DNA of 64,000 bases, taken from NCBI RefSeq assembly GCF_000003815.2, contig NC_049983.1, forward strand, positions 19,701,528-19,765,527. Reading direction: 5' to 3'. The stretch is from Branchiostoma floridae (lineage: Eukaryota > Chordata > Leptocardii > Amphioxiformes > Branchiostomatidae). Position numbers and translations under genes: made by a program. How positions within the stretch are numbered: position 1 is the stretch's first letter; each line of letters begins with the position of its first letter. Positions 1 to 10,404 of the stretch are shown here, piece by piece. Below the pieces are notes generated by a model. It did not search any database. It was not told where the DNA came from and was given only the letters and a program-made list of their open reading frames with translations.

Positions 1-225
1 GATAACCTCTGTACCTGGTCTACTGCATGTAAGTGCGTCTCCTGCCAGGACTTAAGGGCTCGTTAGTCTGATCGATTGTTAATGTCGTTTTGTATCAATC
101 TTATCTGCGTTATCTATTGTATTTGTATGTCGGGGCGAGGGCCAGCAAAGGTGTCACCACCTGTTCCCCCGCACCTTCCACTTGTGTGGGGAATTTTAAT
201 AAACAAATAAACAAATAAATACAAA
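1..225 (+). mobile_element. Probable 3' end of a non-LTR retrotransposon
   Basis: The last part of this block reads ...GGGGAATTTTAATAAACA followed by repeated AAATAAAC units, the usual look of a LINE 3' UTR with a short-repeat tail. It lies in a CEMIP intron and is cut by the window start. No reverse transcriptase reading frame is visible here. Confidence 0.4.
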
Positions 226-267
226 GAACTCAGTGTAAGAACGCAGTAATAAAACCAAATGTGCTAC

Positions 268-482
268 CTGTCGAAGTTGATTGGGTAAATCCTGAGGCTC
301 TCCGGTGCCCGTCCGTCCCAGTGGATGGTGTAGGACTTCTCTAGCATCACCACAGGCTGGTACTGCTGGTGCGAGTGGGGGTCGTACTTCAGGGGACCGG
401 TGAAAGTCATGGGGTGGTCCGGGTACTCGTCTCGAACCATGGACATGACTAAGGTGTTAGGCCACTGGGCTAGGATGAACAG
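268..482 (-). CDS. CEMIP: CEMIP-like exon 19, last exon in window
   Basis: Encodes DEYPDHPMTFTGPLKYDPHS, HQQYQPVVMLEKSYTIHWDG and LRIYPINFD, matching HYQQYQPVVTLQKGYTIHWD. The donor GTAGCA at 267-262 shows that the gene continues below position 1. Expected remaining product is about 400 residues. Confidence 0.93.
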
Positions 483-3400
483 CTGGAAGAAAAATTCATA
501 GTTTTGTCGTCTTTCGATAGAGGTCGGCATGATATGTAGAAAATTCAAAAGCAATTTGCTAAACAGGAAATTTCATGCAATTCTACAGTCAGTCGGAAGA
601 TGAGCTTTGTCCTGAACAAAAAAATACGACACAGCACTGACATACGACAGTATGTTCAGTGATCACAAACTTTTTCATCATCAGCGGCGTTGGCAGCGAT
701 GTATATTTGAGTATCAAACAGGTGCCCTTTTCATTTGTAACACTCGTAACTCCAGGTACAGAATATGTCGCCTCTACTAAGCCCCTCACATCGCAAAGAA
801 GTAGTAGAAATTGGCCAAATAGAAGGATAACACACCAGAGGAGTTAACCGGCCATTTTGTGAAAAACTGCAGTTTTGGCCGGCTAAAACAGAAGAAAAAA
901 AACTACAACACTGTTGTGTTATCTTTCTATTTGTCCGACTTCTATTATTTTTCAGCGATACGAGGAGCATGCGTGAAGATACAGAAGAACGTTCAATGTA
1001 TAGTGTATCTGAGTGTACGTGTAGAACTGTTATACTAACCTGTGCATAATTCCCGCTGCAGACGTGAGCGTGCCACTCCGGTTTCTCCACACATCCGGGA
1101 TTCCTGGTCAGGTAGTTCTCCTGTCCCACTATGTACGTGTCGGGGTATCCCGTGATGCTCCCGTCCCAGTCGTGTACGATGTTGGTCTTGTCGCCGTCCA
1201 AATCCTCAGTGTCAAACCCAGGCAGTCCCCTCCCACCTACAAACACTCGGCCTTGTACCTAGCGAAAAACAGAAAGGAATATTGAACTTGTATACTAGTA
1301 TGTTACATGTATGAATGCCATATCATATATTATACTGCTTCATTGATTATGCATATAACAAAATGATAAATTGATTATGCAAAGTAGGTTATGACTTGCA
1401 TACTTTGAATCTGGTAATGTGAATCTCTACCTGACTACCTGTCCACTGCCTCCAAATCCTGGTGATTACTATAATTCTTCCGTTCTGGATATTTCCTCTA
1501 CCAAAATTTCTTACAAAACGCCTCTGCAATTCGAAATACGTTGCTGGGGACCAAAACCTATACCACTTCTTCCCAACCCCATAAGCTATCTAACACTCAC
1601 AAATTGAGAATACGTATCGTAAAAATCATCGATCACCTTTTGAAGATAACACTTTTTGCGTGGTCGTTAAGTACATAGTGATAAGAACTATCTTCCTTAC
1701 GTCTTCAAACCTGGCTTTGGAGACGTTGTTCCTTGGAGAGTTCTGCCAGGCGTTGTATCGGTGGAAGCCGATCGCGCTGCTCCAGCGGTCGTACTGAGGC
1801 GCCTGGGCGTACTTCTTAAAGGTACAACTCTCTGCCAAGATCGGGCCATCGTACACATCAAGTCCTCGCATTGGGAAGGCTCTGGATTGAGGTGAAATAA
1901 ACGTCCGTCGTACAATTTTCTAATTTGGTATTCGTGCACAAGCTAACATTCTAGAGAATTACACAGACGTGGTTATCATGAAACAAAACTGAATATACAC
2001 ATTTGACCGTAGTACATGTTTGTGAGAATTCTAAACTGATGACTGAACAAATGAACGCTTTTACAATTGTCTTATCAGTATCAGTGTCATTCTTAAAAAA
2101 TCAAAGACTAAACTTGGAGCACCACAAATACATATCTCTCCAGTTGATGAAGCCGTGTCCATAAGGCCACGTGCTCTAAATGATTGGTCATGCATTTGAA
2201 CCTGATGCATGAACAGCCGATGATTCCTAGAAACGTTTGTTGTGTAGGGACGATGTTTATATCATGTAGTCCAGGAACACGTATTAACTTTCATATTCAT
2301 CATTAGAGTAATAGTGACTCACGCGAACTGCGGCAGGCTCCTCTCCGTGTGTTTGACGCCGCCCATCCCCCAGACCCGGGCTCCGTCCGGACTCCCCACG
2401 TTCTCACTCTCCCCGATGAAGATACTGTTCCACACCTGCTGACTCGACCCTTCATCATTGGGAAACGTGCCTTCACTTGTGTACAGAACAGACAAGTACA
2501 GACCAATCAGCAACTAGTCAGCAACTAGTCTGTAATCCATAACGTCAAAGATGAGACCGTGGAAAACATGAATTTGACGTCCGAATACATGGATTATATA
2601 TATGAGTTTCAATAAAGTGAATGAAAAGTATTGTATTTGTATATTTGTATTGGAATTGAAAACAAGGTTTGAAACAAGTTTTGAAACAAGGCGAATATTA
2701 GGTCTAAACATTCACTTATAATATCATAGCTATGTTGTTTTGGTATATCATTTGCCACCATACCTTGCCATGGTGAGCCCAATTCCGTTGTCCACGAAAC
2801 TGCAAAGCAAGCACATTGCAAAAATGTTAGCCACATCCGAGTTTTGGGGGTTTGGTTTAGGTGCGTTTCAATGAAATTAAGTCATAAAAACGCAATATAT
2901 TGACTTGAATATCTGACGTGCTGTATGAAAATCACAGGGAATGTTGCATGCCTCACTTAGGTGAAATATTGATTGTGCTGCCAGTTATAACCCACTGAAA
3001 GCAGTAATTTCCAAGCAAATCATGATGTTGGTTACAAAGCTAAATCGCTACGTTTACTGGTAAACGGTGGTTTAACACAGAAACGGGCAGATAGGAAAAC
3101 GTACTAAGTTAGTCTCCCCAACGTCTGCTTGGACATAGTGAAAGCAGTTGACAACGTAAAATGTACCGTATGAAAACTCACGGGTAATGTTGCATACCTA
3201 ATACCTAGCCCCTCTTGTGTGATGGATTCCCAATAGTATTGCTCACTGCAACCCAATCCAAGTAGATATGTTGGATAAGGCTAAATCGCTACGTTTCCTG
3301 GCACAGGACGGTTTAACACAGAAATGGTCAGATAGGAAAACGTACTAAGTTACTAGCATCTCACATACAAGTAACGTCATAGCACACAGAGTAAGAGCAA

Positions 3401-6400
3401 TGGACATGTCCGTACGCGCATCTGTTGAACCAGATGTCCCCTCCCCGGACCCAGGCCCCCTCCAACCAGTTCTTGAAGGAGATGAGTCCCTCTATCATGG
3501 CCGGTACCCGCGGCTGTCGAAGATCGGCGTTCTGGTGAGGTTTGTACCTGTGAACGTCAACAATTTCTAAAGATTAACCAGCTTTGACCCACTGGCTACG
3601 TCACAATGATATTAGGTCACGTGACCTGAGCAATGGGCAGGCCAACCTTCCAGAGGAAGACCAGAGGTTTGGTTAAAAATTCATCCTCTTGTGTTTGGAA
3701 ATATTTTTCTGTTCGCGCTCACTTTTATTGGCTTATATCAATGACGTATCCGTTTGTAATTTGACACATAATGTTCAGCTGTGATATAAGATGTGAGAAG
3801 ATATTGTCGTACCGTCCATACGATCTTGCCAGGTATTCCTGTGGGTTACTTGCTGTTGGTAGGCTGTACTTAACACCGTCGTCTATCATTAGGCCGTGCT
3901 GGAAAACAAACAAAATCTTTCCTAACAAAACTAGCAAAACAAAGCAAAAGTTTTAAGTGGTGTTTAACTGTAATTGTGTAAAATACTTTAGTCCATACTT
4001 TGATGAACAAGGAAACCAATGTAACTGCGGTGCTGCAAACGACAATAGCTATTCAAACACCAACGCAGTACCTGATGATTTGGATAACAATGTGCTATTT
4101 GGGAGAAACTTACTCATACATAGCATATTTCAAACATAACGTTGTGTTTAAGATTAATTGGTACCCACCATTCCGTTAGAGTGTACCCTGTTGTTGTAGA
4201 ACCTCCCGAGCGGGGTTCGCTCGGACTCGTACATGGGCGCGGAACCGTCGGACAGGCCTGTCGGCTTCCGGTGGAAAATGTACCAGATCCCACCATGCTG
4301 TAAGTACGTGCAGGAACTTAAAGCCTCTGACATACATTCGGCACCTTCCTACGACTTGCTCAACACCATTCACCAACCAAGGTCGCCACCTTAAACTAGC
4401 TCCGATTCGCTACTCTAATCCTTAGAAATAGCATTCCAACGAAATGTTTTTTTTCTGCAACCTCGCAAACAACATCTACGCTACACTAATTCCAAATTAC
4501 GTTTGGAGAATGTTGTGAAGCCATGATGGGCTATGTGAGGCAGGTATTGTCACATAGTTGTCATACATAAATGAATAGCATATCTGAACCTTATATGATG
4601 AACCAAATCAAAGATTTTTATGTTTCACTTTTTGCTGTATCATTATAATTTTTTGTATTGATCAAAAGTACAGAGAAAGGTGATACACTCTAGCAACGTG
4701 CTAATATTAACATTTTGTTGTATTGGCGCCAGGAAAGATGCTACATTGGGAAACGCCGCAGAGTCCGTTGCTGGCACAGAAATATGTGAATAAATTGACG
4801 CTTACCAGGGACCCAGCAGCGGCGTTGTTTATCAGCACATTGTTCGGATGAGCGATCCAGAACGTCGACAGTGCCCTGAATATACAAACATTAGTAGTGT
4901 TTGTGTTAGGCCCTTTTAAACTGAATACATATCATTGGATGACCAAGGTTTGTATGATGTGTTAATTAACAATTCAAATATGATCCATGATGTAAAAATA
5001 TGATTGACAGACAGCAAACACACAAAACGAAAAAAAAAACTTTTTTCAATCCGCGAAATTCGTTTAAAGTATTAATGAGAGTTTTCATTAACGAATCATC
5101 TTGGAATCACCAAAAGTAGCTTTTCTGTACCGTTCGTTGCGATGTATGCAAAATCATTCAAACTATTTTTCATGCATGTATGAATATTAGAATGAGCTAC
5201 CAAATGAGCTCTTATCACGCACTCTCCCAGTAGACGTGGTGGGGAAAATTGCCACCTTTCTATCATATCTTCCGTTTCAGCACTAGAGATGACAATCTTC
5301 CCCACCAACCTCTGCTTGGAGAATACGTGATAAGAGCTTATTTGGTAGTTCTGATATATTCATACATAGTTGAGTACTTCTTATTCCTAAGATGATTACG
5401 TACTGACAATCGCTGTAGGGCAGTGGCACGTAGTCCCCGTAGACCCCGTCCCTCATGGTCCGGCACATGTTGTCGTCCCTGTCGGTGGGCAGCAGCGTGC
5501 CCGCCCGCGTCACCAAGCCCAGGTTGTGGTCCAGCACGTTCCGCTGCTCCACTCCGTCCTCCAGGAAGAAACAGTGGCCGAGTGTGTCGTACCCTACCGT
5601 GTCTTGAACCTACAGAGGTGAGGCGGCAATCTTTACGTGCACCAAAGTATAATCGTTCCTAGCATATATGTAGATTTACGCGGTGAACTATACAAGAGTT
5701 GCCCTTACAGCGCACCAGTTGTCATCAAAGCTTACGGTAAACGGACTTTTATTTGCGATCGCTATTGACATCACTTTCTGAAGCTTCAGTCTCTTTACTA
5801 TGATTCCCTTCCAGTTATTGCCTTTACGGCTTTACAATAACACATACATTTACACTTAGAGGAAAACTAGAATAGCTGTACTTTTGTAGTGTCAACAAGA
5901 TTTGTTTCTGTTCGTAGGAATTTCAAAACAGTTGTGCTATCGTGAACGTTTGTGTTGCAACAATACTTTCCAAACTATATTCAATAGTCGAGCAATAAAG
6001 TTACTATTATTTGTTATCCTTTCATACGAAACGCCCTTGCAATCTAGTCTCATGCGGCCTGTACCTTCTGAACAAAACTGGTATGTTACACTTAAAGGCT
6101 GTTATACAGGTTACAAGAAACAATCAAACAAAGCGTACTGACTGACCAACAGGCCGTGGGTGCCGTGGATCGTGACACAGCGGGAGAAGCAGTGGTGAAT
6201 CGACAGCTCTCGGACGTACGTTGGGCGGCTGTAGCCTCCGACCTCGTCCACATCTCCGGCCATGTGGAAGTGGACAGGGTAGCTGCCCACCACCTGCTGA
6301 CCCATGCGAGTGAACTCGATGCCGGACAGGTGTACATTCTTGAATCCGCTTAGAATCTGAATAGTTTAAGAGCCAATATAAAACAGACTGTCAAGTTGAA

Positions 6401-9400
6401 CACAAGACTATGACCCAACAAGTTTGACAGACAACACACAGGTGACTTCGAAATACAACAGCTGAAGGACAATAAGGGACTTTTTAAAAATGTTGACAGC
6501 CCGTACTGCAGCCTCCTTCATACTAGCGTTCAAATGATCCACCGCTAACGTTCCAGATACATGACGTCAGCAATTGGTCTGATGCGTCAGAAAGTTTGTA
6601 ACGTCCCCCCGTCTCTCAAAATAGTCTCTCTCATAGCTCTCGTCAATACCTCTACTTAGTGAATTAACGTTATTTCAAAAGTTAACATATTGAAAACTAT
6701 ATGTATCATTATTCTGTTGACAGCATTTTGTTTACTAACTTTAAGATGTCCTCCATAAGTATCATAGTCAAAGAACTGACAGAAGTTGTTCCCGTAACAC
6801 TCGTCTTCCACCTCCCCTTGAAACTTGACGTTCCTGGTCAGCAGGCCCACCTCCCCACGCATGTCTACTTCGTCCGACACCTCCCCGAAATGTGTGTACT
6901 TGGCTTTCCCTGTAAACAATAAACAACAAAACGGTTGAATATGCAAAATACACGAGAAAGAAAGATTCAAAACGTGAGGTGATGTCTTATGGGTACCGGA
7001 AAAATTTTACCGTTGATTTTGACCTGGTGGTTGGAGCACTCCCCACACGGCATCAGCTCGAACTCCTCCGCCTGCTCCATGTTGTAGTCCGTGCTGGCTA
7101 GCACGATGTGGTCCCCGGGCTCCCAGGAAGTGACATCATCCTTCAAATTGATGACGTATTCACCCGCACTTCCGTTTACCGAAAACGTACACCGCGCTCG
7201 TCCTGCAAACCACAAAACGGCCGGCGAACATGGAAATTTTTTTGTTAGTATTCTATGCGCATGCATACAACGATTCAGAATAATCCGAAAGATGATCAAA
7301 CTTAGTGCTAATGTACCAATTGGTTCCAAAGTTAAGAATTTTACCAGAATCCAAAGTTTATCTAAGAATCAGAACTATTTGATGGTAAATCAGCACCTTG
7401 GAGAGGCATGCCTTACCTCCGACCCACTCGCTGGCGACGTCGACTTCAAACAAACCGAAGACGCTGTGGAACCTCGCTGATGCTGTAGCTGTGCCGGTCA
7501 TGTTTGTGTCTAGATAGTTTAAAAAACGCCAAGACATGTTGAAGTTTTAATATCCTTTCTTAATAGGAGTCGGGTTATATATTTCGCACGAAAGTCATTG
7601 CAACTTGAGATGACAAACTTGTATAAGATAAAACATAATGGCACATAACAACAAGGTCATGTAAAATGTTCTCCTTACCAACGTAAGGGATCCTCTGTTC
7701 AACTGCAGAACTTTGGTTTCCCTTCACACCAACAAACGCCCAGGGGTCTCTGAAATACGGAAATAAATTCTAAAGATTGAATGAAACGCAGTGCAACATG
7801 AAGAAACTGTTATATCTCAAAGAATTAGAAAACTAAGGGTGAAATTGAAGAAATATTGAGTACCTATGTCCCAATGAGTCCACTTCAACACTACCCAACT
7901 CCCTAATCTTGCTCTTAGCAGATTCCTCCAGATTTTTTGACGCTTCGTCGTTTGCCGCTAGAGCTACGATTCTACCCGGAGGGATTCGGTCGATAAAGTT
8001 CGCCAAACGTCGGCTCTCCTCCTCGCTTTCGTAAGTGTCGAAATCTGCCAGGTCCACAACGGCTCCCGAAGTTTCGTCAATGGCGCGAACATTGATGCCT
8101 CGTGTCCATCTATTGGTCGAGTCGTAGTAGTACGTCCCCTGTATTTTAACGAAAGCAAGATTTAAATACGTCTAGCATGAGAGAAGGAAACATTTGCAAG
8201 CAAACATCGCATATCTCCCTCACTGCAAATCTCTATGTAAACTTTGGTGATACGTACCCTTGGGAGCCCACCGGCTGGCACCGTCTGTGCAAGCTGCGTC
8301 CAAGCCAACTTCTGTTTCCCGTGGATCTCCAGTGTCCCGCCAGTCATGACCAGGAACTGTTTGGTGTTCTTCTGATCGTCCGAGCGTCCGTACAGGGACA
8401 CGGTGGCCTGCCCCTGGTATCGGCATGCCTCGCTTCCGATGTGAAACTCGCCGTCTCTGCCCACGGTAATCTCGCGAGATTTCAAGATGATCTCACGGTC
8501 ATGTAATGAACCAAGGTCAGCAAATACAAGCTTTCCTAAAGAAATAGAAATAAGCGCAGAATTAGCCTCTCGCTGGCTGGGGTTAATGACCCCCTCCTAG
8601 GGCGGCGGCAATATTGTAGGGCCGGCCGCTAGGAGCGCGATTTTAGTCAGGCTAAGCGCAGAATGAAACACAGAATAATGATGTAGATACAATGTGTAGG
8701 GACAAATCTGGATTAAAAATGACAAAAAAAGATTTGAATGGATCAGATGATGGCGATTGGGATAACATTGACTTCGACGACTTACCCCCATCTCTTATTT
8801 CTAGAGAGTGAAAAGTCGCGGACGACTGGAGCAGGTAATTTTGTCCCCGTCCCACAACCACCTGCGCAGTGACGTCATGACCAGGGCTCCACGGGGTCAA
8901 GGTCGGGTCAACATCCGGGCAGTCGTGAGAGTGATGAACTGGAATGTCAAAAATAAGTGACAAAAATTAAAATCCAATAGATAATTACCTCTTAATGGCT
9001 GACATTTTATTAGCTACTTTGTTCGTCCAATACATGTATATCGATTTGGCATTAGAAAGGGATATATTATCAAAATGTGCACAAATTCGTAGACTATACA
9101 ATATGTGTTATTGGAGCAACATTTTACACGTATCTAGGGTACCCACAGAGGTATCATTTGCAGATACCGACTGTTATCATGTCATTACCTGAAGCGTGAT
9201 AGCGTATCTACAAAAATAGCAGTATTTTTCATTAAGCCGTAGAAACACCTGACATAGTTCCCATGTAGGCCGCACACATGCTCTAACATCGTTACATGGC
9301 AACTTCAATCAATAAAGTTAGGTCGTAAAAAATGATGACGGTTCAATATCATGAGTGTCGAAGTGGGAAAACAATTAGCATAGTTAGACTAAAAGAAACG

Positions 9401-10404
9401 TTGTATTAAAGGCAGGACTGGACCACTGTGGTGTGCGCAAGTGACCTTACAATGAAACACAGTCAACGCCGTCCGTGCGACTCAAATATTTCTCACAATT
9501 TGCGCTCGCTGTTCTCTAACGTTGTATATCGTTTCTGACATAAGACTGTGAGTCCTTTATGCAGTGAACATGATCAAAGCACGTCTATCTATCACTGAAT
9601 ACAGTTCAACAATATTTTAAAATCTTATTTCGATGCATACTTGGTGCAGCTGCAACATGTAGCCAACGCCATTGGCGCACATTCAGCAACCTCCGCAAAT
9701 TCCGTCAAGCAATGTTCAGTCCTTCACGTGTCAACCTTACAATCAACGACATTGAACTCTAAGTATCTGCTTCTGTCGAAATACGGCTCAATGATTATTT
9801 CTTGAAGAAAGATGTGTTAAGATGTTAACATTACTAGAGTCAAGGTCGATAATCTTAAGGAGTGGAACTCTCTGTCTTTAATAGACTGTTGGCATGCAGT
9901 CGCGCAAAAGAATTACCTTGAAAGTATACATCCACATACTACGACATGGTGCCGCGTTACGTTATGTGTCAACGCCTCCTGAAATTCCGATTATCCACGC
10001 TTTTACATGCCTTCTCATATATACACCAGTCAACTTTATTATTTTTCACAGACGGAAAATTGCCAATATATACATAATACTGAAGGCTGTAGCAAACATT
10101 TACACGTCCTTCTTAAATTCATCCATCTCGGGTTGGTTTTTTAGTTCTGCAAAGGTTATTTGTGGGCATGGTCCATGGAATGCGTTGCCAAGGCCATGTA
10201 GCGGACAAAACTGGGCCAAGCGTAACAAGAGAACTATCTGTGATGACAGAACCAGATGTATCGTCCCTTCTATTTACAGTCCATGGTGCCCACAAAAGTA
10301 TGTGTCGCCGTAATTGCCAAATGTGAACGTATGGACTTACCCGTTGTCTGTATGGACGCTGCCGGTAGAAGCACTAGGAAGATCGCAAGATGCTGTCCTG
10401 CCAT
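268..10404 (-). CDS. CEMIP: CEMIP-like hyaluronan-binding protein gene, 19 exons, 3' end outside window
   Basis: Known role of the family: CEMIP (KIAA1199) is a secreted/ER protein that binds hyaluronan and drives its depolymerisation; the membrane paralogue is TMEM2/CEMIP2. Exons, 5' to 3': 10404-10341, 8938-8786, 8535-8258, 8138-7864, 7749-7679, 7509-7417, 7202-7011, 6909-6740, 6356-6147, 5609-5404, 4875-4806, 4297-4169, 3898-3813, 3547-3416, 2799-2764, 2475-2323, 1881-1701, 1258-1040, 482-268. Every junction has GT/AG and keeps frame (2933 nt, 977 codons plus 2 nt). The protein starts with a signal peptide, followed by a G8 domain (about 25-145), a GG domain (about 170-256) and beta-helix blocks. 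Diagnostic strings are YPVHFHMAGDVDEVGGY, SIHHCFSRCVTIHG, LPTDRDDNMC, STFWIAHPNNVLINNAAAGS and DNGIGLTMA. The signal peptide without an N-terminal membrane anchor favours CEMIP over CEMIP2. Against human CEMIP, recalled from memory, about 75 residues are absent between exons 6 and 7. The C-terminal part lies beyond position 1. Confidence 0.94.
801..950. mobile_element. Small fold-back repeat in CEMIP intron
   Basis: About 36 bases at 801-838 (GTAGAAATTGGCCAAATAGA...) pair imperfectly with the reverse complement of 912-950. An inner GGCC-rich pair sits at 850-853 and 878-884. Resembles a decayed MITE. No clear target-site duplication. Confidence 0.5.
1040..1258 (-). CDS. CEMIP: CEMIP-like exon 18
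   Basis: Encodes LDGDKTNIVHDWDGSITGYP, NYLTRNPGCVEKPEWHAHVC and SGNYAQ, matching MDGDKTSVFHDVDGSVSEYPGSYL and CSGCYAQ. 73 codons, phase 0, donor GTTAGT. Confidence 0.95.
1701..1881 (-). CDS. CEMIP: CEMIP-like exon 17
   Basis: Encodes FPMRGLDVYDGPILAESCTF, then SSAIGFHRYNAWQNSPRNNV and ARFED, matching FPIRGIQLYDGPINIQNCTF and NAWQSCPHNNVTGIAFED. Donor is GTAAGG. Confidence 0.94.
2323..2475 (-). CDS. CEMIP: CEMIP-like exon 16
   Basis: Encodes SEGTFPNDEGSSQQVWNSIF, IGESENVG and RVWGMGGVKHTERSLPQFA, matching GGTFPYDDGSKQEIKNSLFVGESGNVG. The acceptor is ACAAG after a pyrimidine-rich tract, and the donor GTGAGT. Confidence 0.91.
2764..2799 (-). CDS. CEMIP: CEMIP-like exon 15 (36-nt microexon)
   Basis: Acceptor TTGCAG, donor GTATGG. 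The exon encodes only FVDNGIGLTMA, matching FADNGIGLTLAS. Phase 2 on both sides fits exons 14 and 16. Too short for ORF finding; found by homology. Confidence 0.9.
2923..3352. repeat. Two-copy tandem duplication, about 243-bp period
   Basis: 2923-3111 and 3169-3352 share GTATGAAAA.TCAC, TAAATCGCTACGTTT.CTGG and GATAGGAAAACGTACTAAGTTA with scattered substitutions. Lies in the CEMIP intron between exons 14 and 15. Confidence 0.8.
3416..3547 (-). CDS. CEMIP: CEMIP-like exon 14
   Basis: Encodes PRVPAMIEGLISFKNWLEGA and WVRGGDIWFNRC, matching PAIIRHFIAYKNQDHGAWLRGGDVW. Donor is GTACGG. Confidence 0.93.
3813..3898 (-). CDS. CEMIP: CEMIP-like exon 13
   Basis: Encodes HGLMIDDGVKYSLPTASNPQ and EYLARSYG, matching GMIIDNGVKTTEAS. 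Shorter than the human counterpart in its second half. Donor is GTACGA. Confidence 0.87.
4169..4297 (-). CDS. CEMIP: CEMIP-like exon 12
   Basis: Encodes GGIWYIFHRKPTGLSDGSAP and LGRFYNNRVHSNGM, matching GFWFIFHHVPTG and LGKFYNNRAHSN. Donor is GTGGGT. 43 codons in phase 0. Confidence 0.93.
4806..4875 (-). CDS. CEMIP: CEMIP-like exon 11
   Basis: 70-nt exon encoding ALSTFWIAHPNNVLINNAAA, then GSL, equivalent to AVSTFWMANPNNNLINCAAAGS. Donor is GTAAGC. Confidence 0.94.
5174..5368. mobile_element. Fold-back repeat with about 79-bp arms in CEMIP intron
   Basis: Arm 5174-5252 (CTACCAAATGAGCTCTTATC core) is the imperfect reverse complement of 5292-5368, with a 40-bp loop. The right arm contains the dispersed motif TCTGCTTGGA. 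Probably an old MITE. Intron between exons 10 and 11. Confidence 0.7.
5404..5609 (-). CDS. CEMIP: CEMIP-like exon 10: beta-helix
   Basis: Encodes VGYDTLGHCFFLEDGVEQRN, VLDHNLGLVTRAGTLLPTDR and DDNMCRTM, matching VGYNSLGHCFFTEDG and GTLLPSDRDSKMC. Donor is GTACGT. Confidence 0.95.
6147..6356 (-). CDS. CEMIP: CEMIP-like exon 9: beta-helix, HFHxAGD motif
   Basis: Encodes GQQVVGSYPVHFHMAGDVDE, GGYSRPTYVRELSIHHCFSR and CVTIHGTHGLL. This is the best conserved block of CEMIP/TMEM2 and by itself assigns the family. 210 nt, phase 0 at both ends, donor GTCAGT. Confidence 0.95.
6740..6909 (-). CDS. CEMIP: CEMIP-like exon 8
   Basis: Encodes DMRGEVGLLTRNVKFQGEVE, then CYGNNFCQFFDYDTYGGHLK, matching MRAEVGLLSRNI and FDFDTFGGHIK of CEMIP. 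Donor is GTTAGT. Confidence 0.92.
7011..7202 (-). CDS. CEMIP: CEMIP-like exon 7
   Basis: Encodes INLKDDVTSWEPGDHIVLAS, TDYNMEQAEEFELMPCGECS and NHQVKING. The WEPGDHIVLASTDY motif is a family signature just before the beta-helix. Donor GTAAAA is weak but in frame. Confidence 0.92.
7417..7509 (-). CDS. CEMIP: CEMIP-like exon 6
   Basis: Encodes ATASARFHSVFGLFEVDVAS, then EWVG; it corresponds to the SAAARVFKLF...VSLSSEWV block. 93 nt, phase 1 at both ends. The next exon aligns about 75 residues further on in human CEMIP. Confidence 0.88.
7679..7749 (-). CDS. CEMIP: CEMIP-like exon 5
   Basis: Acceptor TTTCAG, donor GTAAGG. Encodes RDPWAFVGVKGNQSSAVEQ, matching the HPWSFLTVKGN block that follows the GG domain in CEMIP. 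Confidence 0.9.
7864..8138 (-). CDS. CEMIP: CEMIP-like exon 4: GG (FAM3/ILEI-like) domain
   Basis: Encodes a complete GG domain: RGINVRAIDETSGAVV, then FDTYESEEESRRLANFI, PPGRIVALAANDEASKNL and LGSVEVDSLGHR. In this family the domain is tied to hyaluronan depolymerisation. The Arg of WTRG aligns with human R187 by my count from memory. Donor is GTACTC. Confidence 0.93.
8258..8535 (-). CDS. CEMIP: CEMIP-like exon 3: core of G8 domain
   Basis: Encodes the conserved glycines of G8 and the marker GGTLEIHGKQKLAWTQL, equivalent to GGALELHGQKKLSW in CEMIP, ending with VPAGGLPR. Donor is GTACGT. 278 nt, entering in phase 1 and leaving in phase 0. Confidence 0.93.
8551..8664. mobile_element. 90-bp insertion flanked by a perfect 12-bp target-site duplication
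   Basis: TAAGCGCAGAAT occurs at 8551-8562 and again at 8653-8664. Between them lies a GC-rich 90-bp sequence (8563-8652) that begins TAGCCTCTCGCTGG and ends TTTTAGTCAGGC, unlike the AT-rich intron around it. The duplication is seen directly; the element class is unknown (a SINE-like or short MITE insertion is possible). Confidence 0.75.
8786..8938 (-). CDS. CEMIP: CEMIP-like exon 2: start of G8 domain
   Basis: Acceptor TTCCAG is at 8944-8939 and donor GTAAGT at 8785-8780. It encodes HHSHDCPDVDPTLTPWSPGH and then a beta-rich stretch. The CPD...PWSPGHD pattern matches the N-terminus of mature CEMIP and the opening of the G8 fold. 153 nt, phase 1 at both ends. Confidence 0.9.
8939..10340 (-). 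other. CEMIP-like intron 1, no supported feature inside
   Basis: 1.4 kb between the signal-peptide exon and the first G8 exon. AT-rich; reading frames in it lack exon signals and recognisable homology. No repeat with clear boundaries was seen. Confidence 0.6.
10341..10404 (-). CDS. CEMIP: CEMIP-like exon 1: start codon and signal peptide
   Basis: ATG at 10404-10402 opens MAGQHLAIFLVLLPAAS, a short n-region followed by a hydrophobic core and small residues, which is a textbook signal peptide. The donor GTAAGT lies at 10340-10335, and the exon ends with one spare base that matches exon 2. The 5' UTR and promoter were not identified. Confidence 0.82.

Noticed and set aside
5423-5662. 79-residue Arg/Pro-rich plus-strand frame
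   Set aside because: Antisense shadow of CEMIP exon 10.
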